From Hyphomicrobiales bacterium (GTDB lineage Bacteria > Pseudomonadota > Alphaproteobacteria > Rhizobiales > Devosiaceae), in the NCBI GenBank assembly GCA_015490455.1, contig WFXU01000063.1, forward strand, positions 1 through 34,652: DNA of 34,652 bases, given 5' to 3'. A program made the translations under genes and the position numbers. The notes under the pieces were generated by a model. The model was not told the origin of the DNA. It did no database searches and was given only the letters and a program-made list of their open reading frames with translations. Of this stretch, positions 1 to 7,827 are shown in pieces. Every line of letters starts with the position of its first letter. Position 1 is the first letter of the stretch.

Positions 1-18
1 ATCTTAAACTGTGTAAAA

Positions 19-894
19 ATGAAAAAAACCTTTATTATTGGCCACCCAATAAAACATTCTCTATCACCCAAATTGCACCAATTTTGGCATAAAAAATATA
101 ATATTAACGCCACTTATGAGCCGTTTAATTTGCAAAATAAAAGAGAATTAATTGAATTTTTTAAGCGCTTAAAAAAAGGAGAATTTATTGGTGGTAATAT
201 AACCGTTCCCTATAAGGAAAATGCCCTAATTTTATGTGATGAAATTGATAAAAGCGCCAGGGAAATTGGTGCGATAAATTGTGTTCATATAAAACAAAAT
301 CAGATTTATGGTTTTAATAGTGACTGGCTGGGATTTTTGGCAAATTTAGATTATCAAGTGCCAGATTGGGCAAATAAAGCACAACAAAAACAGGCTTTAA
401 TATTGGGAGCCGGAGGGGCATCAAGAGCGATAATTTATGCGCTTTTAAGGCGGAAATTTGCCAAAATTCATATTCTGAACCGAACTTTTGCAAAAGCAAT
501 AGATCTTGCAAAAGATTTAGGCAAATATTGTGGTCATGATGTGCAAATTATTGCCCATAAATTTGAAAATTTTGCTTTTCTTGCCCCAAATATTTCTATT
601 TTGGTAAATACAACTTCTATTGGAATGGATAGCACAAAATTTGATAATCTGGCTTTAGATAAATTGCCTAAAAATGTAATTATTAATGATATTGTTTATA
701 GACCGATAAACACCCCTTTATTAATAGAGGCGAAAAAACAAGGATTAAAAACTGTTGATGGTTTGGGAATGTTGTTAAATCAAGCGGTTTTACCTTTCAA
801 AAAATGGTTTTTACAAGAGCCCGAAATTGATGATGAGCTGCTAAAATATATGTATATATTGTTGGGAGAAAAATTTAACCTGGACGAAAAATAA
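19..894 (+). CDS. aroE: Shikimate dehydrogenase (NADP+)
   Basis: This 291-residue cytosolic enzyme reduces 3-dehydroshikimate to shikimate with NADPH in chorismate and aromatic amino acid synthesis. The N-terminal substrate domain shows GHPIKHSLSP (residues 8-17) and NITVPYK, whose Lys66 is the expected catalytic lysine. The NADP-binding Rossmann loop GAGGASRA lies near residues 130-137. The C-terminal part has the family motif DGLGMLLNQA. Length and domain order are normal. Its TAA stop shares one base with the ATG of coaE, so the two genes are translationally coupled. The 18 bases upstream hold no assignable gene end. Confidence 0.96.
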   Translation: MKKTFIIGHPIKHSLSPKLHQFWHKKYNINATYEPFNLQNKRELIEFFKRLKKGEFIGGNITVPYKENALILCDEIDKSAREIGAINCVHIKQNQIYGFNSDWLGFLANLDYQVPDWANKAQQKQALILGAGGASRAIIYALLRRKFAKIHILNRTFAKAIDLAKDLGKYCGHDVQIIAHKFENFAFLAPNISILVNTTSIGMDSTKFDNLALDKLPKNVIINDIVYRPINTPLLIEAKKQGLKTVDGLGMLLNQAVLPFKKWFLQEPEIDDELLKYMYILLGEKFNLDEK

Positions 895-1472
895 TGTATA
901 TTCTGGCTCTAACCGGATCTATTGCCACAGGGAAAACGACAATTTTGCAATTATTTGCAAAAAATAATATTAAAACGCTTAGTTCTGATGAAATAGTTCA
1001 CCAGCTTTATCAAAATGAGGCGGTTGAAAAAATAGCAAAAATTTTCCCAAAAGCTATAAAGAATAATAAAGTGGATAGGGAAATATTAAGCCAGATAATT
1101 ACACAACAGCCGGAAAATTTAATAAAATTAGAACAAATAATTCACCCGCTTGTGCGTAAAAAACAACAAGAATTTATTGAAAAAAGCAAGAAAGAGGGTG
1201 AAAAATTAATAGTTATAGAAATTCCATTATTATTTGAAAGCAATGAAAATCATAATTTTTCCGGAGTGTTGGTTGTTTATTGTCCGAAAGAATTATTGGT
1301 TGAAAGAGCGTTAAAACGCAAAAATATGACAAAAGAAAAATTAGAAATAATTTTACAAAATCAAATGGAGCAAGAAGAGAAAATAAAAAGGGCTGATTTT
1401 ACCATTGATAGTTCGCAACCTATTTCTGTGTGTGAGCAGGAGGTAAAAAAAATAATAAAAATTTTAATCTAA
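894..1472 (+). CDS. coaE: Dephospho-CoA kinase
   Basis: CoaE phosphorylates the 3'-hydroxyl of dephospho-CoA, the last step of coenzyme A synthesis, in the cytosol. The 192-residue protein opens with the P-loop GSIATGKT (residues 8-15). The central motif EIPLLFE and the lid-region motif RALKRKNMTKEK follow, as expected for the family. The start overlaps the aroE stop by one base. The aroE-coaE-dnaQ order is common in alphaproteobacteria, which supports the call. The coding sequence is very rich in A and in lysine/isoleucine codons, as are its neighbours. Confidence 0.96.
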   Translation: MYILALTGSIATGKTTILQLFAKNNIKTLSSDEIVHQLYQNEAVEKIAKIFPKAIKNNKVDREILSQIITQQPENLIKLEQIIHPLVRKKQQEFIEKSKKEGEKLIVIEIPLLFESNENHNFSGVLVVYCPKELLVERALKRKNMTKEKLEIILQNQMEQEEKIKRADFTIDSSQPISVCEQEVKKIIKILI

Positions 1473-1538
1473 AACTAAAAGTTAAATGGTTGAAAATTAA
1501 TGGTAAAACTGGTGATTATAGAGGTTGGGAGCGATTAA

Positions 1539-2237
1539 ATGGAGCGTGAAATAGTATTAGATACGGAAACAACCGGTTTTAAGCCAAGTGAGGGTGACAA
1601 AATAGTTGAAATTGGTTGTGTTGAATTAATAAATCATGTTCCAACCGATAAATATTACCATATTTATATAAATCCAGAGCGCGAAATGCCTATGGAAGCA
1701 TTTAATATACACGGATTATCGGACGAATTTTTAGCCGATAAGCCAATTTTTGCAGATATTGCCGATGAGTTTTTAGCATTTATAGGAAATTCTCCCCTAA
1801 TAATTCATAATGCTCCTTTTGATTTGGGATTTTTGAATTTTGAACTGAAAAAAATAAATTATCAGCCAATTAAAAATAAAATAATTGATACTGTTTTATT
1901 AGCGCGCAAGGTTCATCCTGGTGCCAGGGTCAGCCTTGATGCTCTTTGCAAACATTATGGGGTTGATAATTCGCATCGTGATTTACATGGCGCTTTACTA
2001 GATGCGAAAATTTTAGCGCAAATCTATTTGGAATTAATAGGGGGAAGACAGGTAAGTTTTTCTTTGGCGCAAGAGGGCGCCAAAGAGAGCGAAATAATGG
2101 CAAAAGGAGAAATAAATAATATTAAAACCCGCCCGACACCCCTTAAATCAAGGTTGAGTAAAGAAGAATTAGCAGCGCATAAAGAGTTGGTAAAAATATT
2201 GGGTGAAAATTCCCTTTGGTCGCGGCTTTATTCGTAA
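1539..2237 (+). CDS. dnaQ: DNA polymerase III epsilon subunit (proofreading exonuclease)
   Basis: DnaQ is the 3'-5' proofreading exonuclease of the replicative polymerase core. The 232-residue protein has all three DEDDh exonuclease motifs. ExoI is DTETTGF with Asp8 and Glu10, ExoII is HNAPFD with Asp95, and ExoIII contains HRDLHGALLDA with His150 and Asp155. A short C-terminal tail (about residues 175-232) is where the polymerase alpha subunit normally binds. A GGGAG-like site lies about 5 bases before the ATG. The 66-base gap after coaE suggests it may still be in the same transcript. Confidence 0.95.
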   Translation: MEREIVLDTETTGFKPSEGDKIVEIGCVELINHVPTDKYYHIYINPEREMPMEAFNIHGLSDEFLADKPIFADIADEFLAFIGNSPLIIHNAPFDLGFLNFELKKINYQPIKNKIIDTVLLARKVHPGARVSLDALCKHYGVDNSHRDLHGALLDAKILAQIYLELIGGRQVSFSLAQEGAKESEIMAKGEINNIKTRPTPLKSRLSKEELAAHKELVKILGENSLWSRLYS

Positions 2238-2286
2238 TTTTAGGAATTTTACCGAACAGAGCATAAGAATTTATGGGTAAATGCTG

Positions 2287-2473
2287 ATTATCGCTCAGAA
2301 GTCGGAAGGCAGAAATCAGAAGTTAGAAGGCGGAAGCTGGAAATCGCAAAAATATCCATAGCAAATTGCAAGAAAACTACACATAAAGAGGTAAAATCTT
2401 GCAATATCAAATGCGCAATACGAGTAAAATATCAAGAAATATAAATATGTTAAAAATTCTTCACGGGTGACTA
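2287..2473 (+). repeat. TIR repeat family, copy 1
   Basis: This intergenic repeat starts ATCGCTCAGAAGTCGGAAGG and continues through a purine-rich tract of GAAATC/GAAGTT units. A core follows (GCAAAAATATCCAT, then GCAAATTGCAAGAAAACTAC). The copy ends with TTCTTCACGGGTGACTA, the inverse complement of the terminal repeat that opens other copies. The core and right half match copy 5 (21288-21439) over about 150 bases. The whole 330-base gap between dnaQ and the MerR gene (2238-2567) holds nothing else I can identify. Confidence 0.8.
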
Positions 2474-2567
2474 ATTATTTTCTCGTTACATATTAAAGTG
2501 GGGAAAAAGATTGTCAGTATAAATCTCAACTAATACATGTTTAATCAAAATATATTTTGCTTAAAAC

Positions 2568-2981
2568 CTAATGTTCACCCGAACAAAGGGAATGATCTGC
2601 CAAAGCTTCAATAAGTTTACACTCTCCCACATGCCCCTTATCAGACAAAGAGCTAATACGTTTAAGTTCCTTTTGTAATAGCTTAAGATTTGCAATTTTT
2701 TGTTTAATCATCTCCAGATGTCTATTGGCAATATCATGCGCTGATTTACATGATTGCTCCGGTTTTGAGCTTAGTTGGATTAATTCGTAAATATCTTCTA
2801 ATGAAAGTCCCAATTGGCGTGCATGTTTTATAAATAATAAGCGCTCTAACCCATCTTTTTCATATCGCCTTTGGTTGCCCTCAGACCTATATGGTTCTGC
2901 AATTAAGCCTATTTTTTCATAATAACGAATTGTCGGGATTTTTACCCCCGTCCTATTTGCCAATTCACCAATTGAATACAT
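2568..2981 (-). CDS. MerR-family transcriptional regulator, metal-responsive type
   Basis: This 137-residue regulator has the MerR winged-helix N terminus (YSIGELANRTGVKIPTIRYY, residues 2-21), a long dimerisation helix and a short C-terminal metal-binding-type loop. Cys78, just before the dimerisation helix, and Cys121 and Cys133 with nearby histidines (117, 130, 137) resemble the ligand pattern of ZntR/CadR/PbrR-type members, so a divalent metal is the likely signal. The specific metal cannot be read from the sequence. An AAGGAAAA ribosome site precedes the ATG. No metal efflux pump or other obvious target gene is adjacent, so it appears to be an orphan. Its 3' side faces repeat copy 1. Confidence 0.88.
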   Translation of the reverse strand: MYSIGELANRTGVKIPTIRYYEKIGLIAEPYRSEGNQRRYEKDGLERLLFIKHARQLGLSLEDIYELIQLSSKPEQSCKSAHDIANRHLEMIKQKIANLKLLQKELKRISSLSDKGHVGECKLIEALADHSLCSGEH

Positions 2982-3023
2982 ATTTTCCTTCTCTTTATTT
3001 CCTTAGTTCCATAAATAAATATA

Positions 3024-3043
3024 GCACTGCAAAAGAGCAGTGC
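3024..3043 (-). terminator. Possible rho-independent terminator of gcrA
   Basis: GCACTGC and GCAGTGC form a perfect 7-bp stem with a 6-base loop. On the minus strand the hairpin is followed by TATATTTATTT, an imperfect T tract. It lies 70 bases downstream of the gcrA stop and upstream of the MerR start, so it would separate the two transcripts. Confidence 0.5.
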
Positions 3044-3112
3044 CAACCATAACTTAACGATCTTTGTGGCTTATTACCTATGTTTACTTGCTTTGATAAA
3101 AGAATTTGAAAT

Positions 3113-3652
3113 TCATTTCTTCTTTTTTTCTATTCTATGATAAGCTCGTTTTGAATGAAATTCGCAATATGGTTTTGCCTCCAGCGATTTTCGTCCACAA
3201 AAATAAAAATCCGCATGAAGAGGGTCACCTATTGGCCACTTACATTTATCTTCAGTTAATTCAAGTAGGCTCACTCTTTCATCGGGAGGAATATGTAATT
3301 CATATGCTTCATTGCGGGCTATTTTAAGCTCATTCTCACTTTGCGGTGAAGATTTAAGGGCGGGGGCGCCTGCTGGAATTTTTGCGCTGAGTGAGCGTCT
3401 TTTTGGTGCACTATAAGCGATATTTGTAGTGCTACGGATTGTTGTGCTTTTTCTTGTTGGTCTGATAGTAGTGCGTGTGCGGGTTTGAGTTGATGTGGAT
3501 TTAGCGCGGGGAGCCAATTTTAAGCGGTGCACCTTGCCTATTACCGCATTTCTGGTAACACCCTCGCCCAATTCCAGCGCGATCTGACTGGCGGTAAGAC
3601 CCTTAGCCCATAGATTTTTTAATATTTCAACTCGTTCATCAGTCCAGCCCAT
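3113..3652 (-). CDS. gcrA: GcrA-family cell-cycle regulator
   Basis: GcrA is an alphaproteobacterial sigma70-associated regulator that activates promoters carrying CcrM-methylated GANTC sites and so links gene expression to the replication cycle. The 179-residue protein begins MGWTDERVEILKNLWAKGL, and its N-terminal helix-turn-helix includes SQIALELGEGVTRNAVIGKV. The middle (about residues 50-115) is a Ser/Thr/Arg-rich linker. The C-terminal RNA-polymerase-binding part has the family pattern CKWPIGDP, FCG and YCEFH. An AAAGG site lies 9 bases before the ATG. No ccrM gene is in the window. The family call is firm; the regulon is not visible here. Confidence 0.95.
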   Translation of the reverse strand: MGWTDERVEILKNLWAKGLTASQIALELGEGVTRNAVIGKVHRLKLAPRAKSTSTQTRTRTTIRPTRKSTTIRSTTNIAYSAPKRRSLSAKIPAGAPALKSSPQSENELKIARNEAYELHIPPDERVSLLELTEDKCKWPIGDPLHADFYFCGRKSLEAKPYCEFHSKRAYHRIEKKKK

Positions 3653-3695
3653 AAATTATTTACCTTTCTCTAAATAAACAGAATCCAACACCACG

Positions 3696-3714
3696 CCGAT
3701 ATGTTATATATCGG
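3696..3714. promoter_or_regulatory. Inverted repeat upstream of gcrA
   Basis: CCGATAT and ATATCGG are perfect 7-bp arms around a 5-base centre. The repeat lies 44 bases upstream of the gcrA start codon, within or near its promoter region. It could be an operator or a leader hairpin. There is no direct evidence for either. Confidence 0.3.
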
Positions 3715-4426
3715 TCAGAAATACTATTTAGTCACATTGATCGGGCAAACAGGCTATGTAAGTTCCCAACACTATAACCGCTTAAGTTTACACATAGCCC
3801 CTAGCCCAGTGCCGCCGCTCAGCCTATAGGCTTCCTGGTTTCTATTTGACTGGCATATGTGCCACCTTCAATATCACAACCCCCATATATTAGTTTGCAT
3901 CCCCGCTAGTTTATAATCTCACAATATATAGCCCTGCTAACAACTTCCAACAGATCACCTTTTTATATATCTTTTTTATATATGGCGCCAATCCCGACAC
4001 GTCTTTATATATGTCCCTATACCCCCTTTATATTTTCCATTTTCTACTGGATGTTTTACCTTACTAATTCCCAAAAGTTGAGCAAAGCCGGCATGTCAGC
4101 AACCCAGTAAGACTCAACGCCCCAGCAAACCTAGCACTCCAAAATTTCAGCATCTTGGCACCCTCGATATCTTAACACCCTGCACACGACAGGGTCTGGT
4201 TCGCCGCATTGCCTAACTGTCCACACCAGCTGACTAACTCCACCACCTGGCTACCCTACTGCCGCCCTACCATACCCTATCAGCCGTCCACCCTATCATC
4301 TGGTTGCAGCCCTATTATCTAGTCGCAGCCCGGTTGGGGTTACAATACAATATGTTGTGAATCTTGTGCAACCTCTTGGTTTGGCTTATCCCCGAAAAAT
4401 ATTTAGGTGTGATATATGCGTATATA
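3715..4426. other. Non-coding C-rich stretch with no recognisable gene
   Basis: I see no gene in this stretch. The plus strand is rich in C and pyrimidines compared with the A-rich flanks. It breaks into short motifs such as CCCTATCA, GCCGCCCTA and GTTGCAGCCC. No tRNA or rRNA segment was recognised. It may be decayed foreign DNA or low-complexity sequence linked to the adjacent repeat element. Confidence 0.5.
4195..4340. repeat. Degenerate C-rich tandem sequence
   Basis: Loosely repeated units of roughly 8-16 bases recur: CCGCCCTACCATA, CCCTATCAGCCGTCCA, CCCTATCATCTGGTTGCAG, CCCTATTATCTAGTCGCAG. On the opposite strand they read as GGGCTGATAGGGTGG-like units. Sequence of the same flavour lies beside repeat copies 4 and 7. 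The unit boundaries are fuzzy. Confidence 0.4.
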
Positions 4427-4481
4427 TAGTTGTCCCTGAAGAGTTCTATCGTTCAGAAATCAGAAGTCGGAAGTCAGAAAT
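4427..4481 (+). repeat. TIR repeat family, copy 2 (left end of composite)
   Basis: This is a terminal repeat followed by the purine-rich tract TCAGAAATCAGAAGTCGGAA. It matches the inverted end at 5480-5535 with a few mismatches. Immediately after it, GTCGACCGTGAA resembles a second partial terminal motif. Confidence 0.75.
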
Positions 4482-4734
4482 CGTCGACCGTGAACTATGC
4501 GATTTTTGCTAAATGTTTTGATATTAGCCTTATCCGGATTTTGCACCAAAGAGGTTTGGTAGATTTAGGGATAGGGCGGAAGTTGTAGCCGGTGGTGGCT
4601 AGGATAGGATTGATGTACTCTTTCTCCAATCGCGGCATTAAACAAAGTCTAAACAAAGAAAGAAACAAAATAGTTGCAAATCAACAAAAAGTGAACAAAT
4701 ATCAATCAAAGGCCCTACTCGTAAGCGGATCTAA

Positions 4735-5349
4735 ATTGGGGGCAGGGTCACTGTAAAAACATCCACTTGGCGATTTTCAATGCGCGCCCACCCCTTCGAG
4801 AATACCAAAAGTATCGAAATACCCAAAGGCAATTTTCGGAATCTTCTTCGTAATATTCTGCAGGCAAATCGTAATATTGCAGAAAATTTGGAGGTTACTG
4901 CTGTAGAGCAAGTTACCGAGTCAATGGTTGAGATTCGAAAACTCTCTTTGGAAGATCGAGTTTCTTTCTATGTGAAGAATCGAATTGACGATCAAAGAAC
5001 TTGTATTCAAAAAAAGTCGTCCGCCAATAAGATGGCGCAACGGCGTTGGTTTTGGTTGGTCATCATTATTTACATTGGTGCAGCAATTAGCTTGAATGCG
5101 GATCAGTTGGGATTTTCGCAAGCCACACTTGCTTTTGATCCAATGATTGTTTTGGTATCCTTTGCCCTCGGCTGGCTTCAGATGAAGTGACATGGCGAAT
5201 TGACCGCAAGTTATAATTTAACCGCACATGAGATTGGCATAATCAAAGGTAATTCCGATGCAGTAAAAACTGAAGAAGAGTTTTCAGATTTTGTCAATGA
5301 GGCTGAATTGGCTTTCTCCCGCGAGCATACCCAGTGGGTTGCTGGGTGA
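4735..5349 (+). pseudogene. Remnant of a SLATT/DUF4231-like membrane protein gene
   Basis: The frame reads VKTSTWRFSMRAHPFEN, then LEDRVSFYVKNRIDDQR, a charged stretch, and two membrane segments (RRWFWLVIIIYIGAAISL and MIVLVSFALGWLQ). A TGA follows at 5188-5190. Past it the same frame continues with HGELTASYNLTAHEIGI and FSREHTQWVAG to a second TGA at 5347-5349. This is the order of a SLATT/DUF4231 domain. Known SLATT proteins are two-TM proteins often tied to nucleotide-second-messenger defence modules. The N terminus is lost: the frame is closed by TAA at 4732, and the conserved part extends upstream of the ATG at 4780, so that ATG is probably internal. The TGA most simply arose from CGA or TGG. 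Codon use is less AT-rich than in neighbours, which suggests transfer. Confidence 0.72.
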
Positions 5350-5378
5350 GACGTCAACTAACCATTTCCTTAGGTGTT

Positions 5379-5535
5379 TTAGTTCCAATTTGGTGAATGG
5401 GTGAAAGATAGCGCCAACTCTTTCGTAAGCTTGCTGTGGCATTCGCATTTAGTGTAGTTTTCTTGCAATTTTGATGGATATTTTTCCGATTTCCGACTTC
5501 TGATTTCCGAGCGATAAAATCTTCACGGCCGACTA
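5379..5535 (-). repeat. TIR repeat family, copy 3 (right end of composite)
   Basis: Read on the minus strand it begins TAGTCGGCCGTGAAG, whose first triplet is the der stop codon. It then runs through the purine-rich tract and the core (ATATCCATC, TTGCAAGAAAACTACA). It ends with a part like that of copy 8 (GAAAGAGTTGGCG and CCAAATTGGAACTAA). It aligns with copy 8 over about 150 bases. Confidence 0.8.
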
Positions 5536-6960
5536 TTTTTTCCCTTTTTCAATATAAGGATTTTTCCCCCCGCGCACCCAAAGGCGAATTGGGGTGCCCC
5601 ATATATTATATTCTTGTCGCAATCCATTTATAATATAGCGCCTATAAGCATTTGGCAGCGCATCAGGGCGCGAACAAAATAGAATAAAAGTTGGGGGGCG
5701 TGATTTTATCTGCGTTATATAGCGCAATTTTATTCGTCGCCCCGAAATTGCCGGCGGGGGGTGCATTGCAATAATTTTCTCAAGCCAGCGATTAAGAGAA
5801 GCGGTAGAAATACGAATATTCCAGGCGCGTTCAATATTAAATATTGCCTGCATTAATCCATTAATATTTTTCCCCTTTAAGCCCGATAATATTATCAGGG
5901 GTACGCCGCGTAATTGTGGCAATAATCTTTCGCACCTTTCTCTTAAATGGGCTAGGGTTGCATTTTTATCCTTTATCAAATCCCACTTATTCAAAGCAAT
6001 AATCAATGCTCTACCCTCACGTTCAACTAAATCGGCCAAATGTAAATCCTGTTTTTCAAATGGTTTAGTTGCATCTAATAAAAGGACAACAATTTCGGCA
6101 TATTGAATAGCCCGCAAAGCATCAGAAACTGCCAGCTTTTCTAATTTTTCCTGCACCTTAGCTCGCCGCCTAATTCCGGCAGTATCAACTAGATTAATTA
6201 TTCTGCCTTTCCACTTCCAGGGAACCAAAATTGAATCGCGCGTTATTCCCGCCTCTGGCCCGGTTAATAATCTTTCTTCATTAACAAGCCTATTTATTAA
6301 GGTTGATTTTCCTGCATTTGGGCGACCAATTATTGCTATATTGAGATAGCGATTTGGATTCCAGCGAATATTTTTTTCACTTTTTACTTCCTCAATAACA
6401 TCAATTTCAATTTGCGGCTTCTTATTTTCTTCATTTTGTTCGCCATTTTTCCTATCACCCTTTACCCGCTCTATTTCCTTATTAATAAGCGAATAAATAT
6501 CACTAATACCAAGCCCATGTTCGGCAGAAATGGCAATTGGTTCGCCAAAACCAAGCGCGTAAAATTCATTAATTTCCTCTTGAACTAATTTTGCCTCAGC
6601 CTTATTGGCTAGCAAATAAACTCTCTTATTCGCTTTTCGTAAAATCATAGCAAAATTTTCATCAAGCGGCACTCTTCCAGAGCGCGCATCAACCATGAAT
6701 AATATTATATCGGCTTCTTTAATTGCTATTTCGGTTTGCGCGCGCATTCTGGCGGCAAGACTATCATCTTTTACATTTTCAAATCCTGCCGTATCAATTA
6801 GTCTAAATCTTAAATCCGCAATTTTTCCCTCTGCCTCGCGCCTATCACGCGTAACACCCGGCCTATCATCAACCAAAGCAAGCTTTTTCCCCGCCAGACG
6901 GTTAAATAGGGTTGATTTGCCAACATTTGGGCGGCCTACAATAGCAACGCTTATTTCCAT
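5533..6960 (-). CDS. der: Ribosome-assembly GTPase Der (EngA)
   Basis: Der is an essential double-GTPase that acts in late assembly of the 50S ribosomal subunit. The 475-residue protein has two GTPase domains, with P-loops GRPNVGKS (residues 9-16) and GRPNAGKS (212-219). Each has a DTAG switch-II motif, and the second domain has NKWD. The C-terminal KH-like domain (about 375-470) ends in a basic tail. An acidic/lysine-rich linker (about 165-200) separates the G domains. The TAG stop is the first triplet of repeat copy 3, so the original 3' end may have been replaced. It lies 24 bases after the TPR gene, presumably in one operon. Confidence 0.96.
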   Translation of the reverse strand: MEISVAIVGRPNVGKSTLFNRLAGKKLALVDDRPGVTRDRREAEGKIADLRFRLIDTAGFENVKDDSLAARMRAQTEIAIKEADIILFMVDARSGRVPLDENFAMILRKANKRVYLLANKAEAKLVQEEINEFYALGFGEPIAISAEHGLGISDIYSLINKEIERVKGDRKNGEQNEENKKPQIEIDVIEEVKSEKNIRWNPNRYLNIAIIGRPNAGKSTLINRLVNEERLLTGPEAGITRDSILVPWKWKGRIINLVDTAGIRRRAKVQEKLEKLAVSDALRAIQYAEIVVLLLDATKPFEKQDLHLADLVEREGRALIIALNKWDLIKDKNATLAHLRERCERLLPQLRGVPLIILSGLKGKNINGLMQAIFNIERAWNIRISTASLNRWLEKIIAMHPPPAISGRRIKLRYITQIKSRPPTFILFCSRPDALPNAYRRYIINGLRQEYNIWGTPIRLWVRGGKNPYIEKGKK

Positions 6961-6984
6961 TTTACCATTAAGTGAATTTAGATG

Positions 6985-7728
6985 TTAATTAGCAGAATTT
7001 TCGCCATTTGAATCTTGGTCAGCATTATTATCATTATTAATAATTTGCGTTGCTGCTAATGATTGAGGCTCTTTTGCCCCTTGCGCAATTAGCTGGGCAA
7101 TATATATTTGCGCGCGACTTAGACTATCATTTGAGGCAAGCGGATTTGTGGTAATATTTGTAAATATTTCCCGTGCCTTATCAATATCCCCCCCTGCATA
7201 ATAGGTTAGCCCCAATATTTCCTGAGCAGTCACACTAAATGGATTATCCGCAGCAATTAATCCGCTAAGCCTTGCATTGACCGCTTCAACATCACCCAAA
7301 TCAGATAATGCCAATGCGGAATAAAGCAAGGCTAAATTACGTAAATTCTTATCACTTTGCCTATTGGCAATATTATCAAAATTTTCAGCGGCCTGCTGAT
7401 TTTTCCCTTCATTTAATAAGATTGCCGCTTTACGAAATTCTGCCAAAAGCGGATATTGACCCGAACCCTCCTCTATTAATTTATCAAGAGCAATTTTACC
7501 TTTTTCAATATTATTATTTTGCAGCAAATCAATTGCTGCGTAAAATTTGTCAGCCGATTTTGAAGAAACAGATTTTTGATAATAATCCCAACCCTCTTTT
7601 GCCGCCACTAAAAATATAATGGCTCCGGCCAAAGCAAAAATAAAAGGCGCATATTTTTTCCACAAATTGCGCATGCGCTCATTTCGAAGTTCCTCATCAA
7701 CTTCGCTAAAAATATTATCTTCTGCCAT
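6985..7728 (-). CDS. TPR-containing single-pass membrane protein (YfgM-like)
   Basis: The 247-residue protein has a charged cytoplasmic N terminus (about 30 residues), one membrane segment (FIFALAGAIIFLVAAKEGW, about residues 29-47) and a periplasmic alpha-helical region of TPR-like repeats. The C terminus is Asn/Asp-rich. This matches the YfgM/TPR_21 family, ancillary factors of the Sec translocon and envelope protein folding. In alphaproteobacteria this gene commonly sits just upstream of der, as here. The exact role in this organism is inferred from the family. Confidence 0.82.
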   Translation of the reverse strand: MAEDNIFSEVDEELRNERMRNLWKKYAPFIFALAGAIIFLVAAKEGWDYYQKSVSSKSADKFYAAIDLLQNNNIEKGKIALDKLIEEGSGQYPLLAEFRKAAILLNEGKNQQAAENFDNIANRQSDKNLRNLALLYSALALSDLGDVEAVNARLSGLIAADNPFSVTAQEILGLTYYAGGDIDKAREIFTNITTNPLASNDSLSRAQIYIAQLIAQGAKEPQSLAATQIINNDNNADQDSNGENSAN

Positions 7729-7827
7729 TTTATACCTAAATTATTGCCTAAAATTATTGATTTTTACATGATAGAGCAATTTCACAAAAAGTGAAAGCCT
7801 ATCCTTTGCTATTTCCGGAATATATAT

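Larger units (their letters stand above)
4427..5535. mobile_element. Composite element bounded by inverted terminal repeats
   Basis: The left end (4427-4481) starts TAGTTGTCCCTGAAG and runs into ATCGTTCAGAAATCAGAAG. The right end, read on the minus strand from 5535, starts TAGTCGGCCGTGAAG and runs into ATCGCTCGGAAATCAGAAG. The two ends are thus imperfect inverted repeats of about 50 bases. Inside lie the SLATT remnant (4735-5349) and, on the right, about 150 bases matching the core of copy 8. The layout looks like a short repeat copy with about 900 bases of extra cargo between its left end and core. No transposase is present. Whether it moves as one unit is inference. Confidence 0.6.

Noticed and set aside
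2287-2345. The GAAATC/GAAGTC units as a CRISPR array
   Set aside because: The units are only about 7-8 bases, adjoin without unique spacers, and recur at many unlinked sites; no cas genes are present.
5188-5190. TGA in the SLATT remnant as a recoded Trp or selenocysteine codon
   Set aside because: TGA ends normal genes in this window (livM, the hydrolase at 28425), TGG is used for Trp, no SECIS-like hairpin was noticed, and the gene is also broken at its 5' end.
4921-5193. Minus-strand open frame opposite the SLATT remnant
   Set aside because: It is antisense to a frame with recognisable domain similarity and has no motif of its own.
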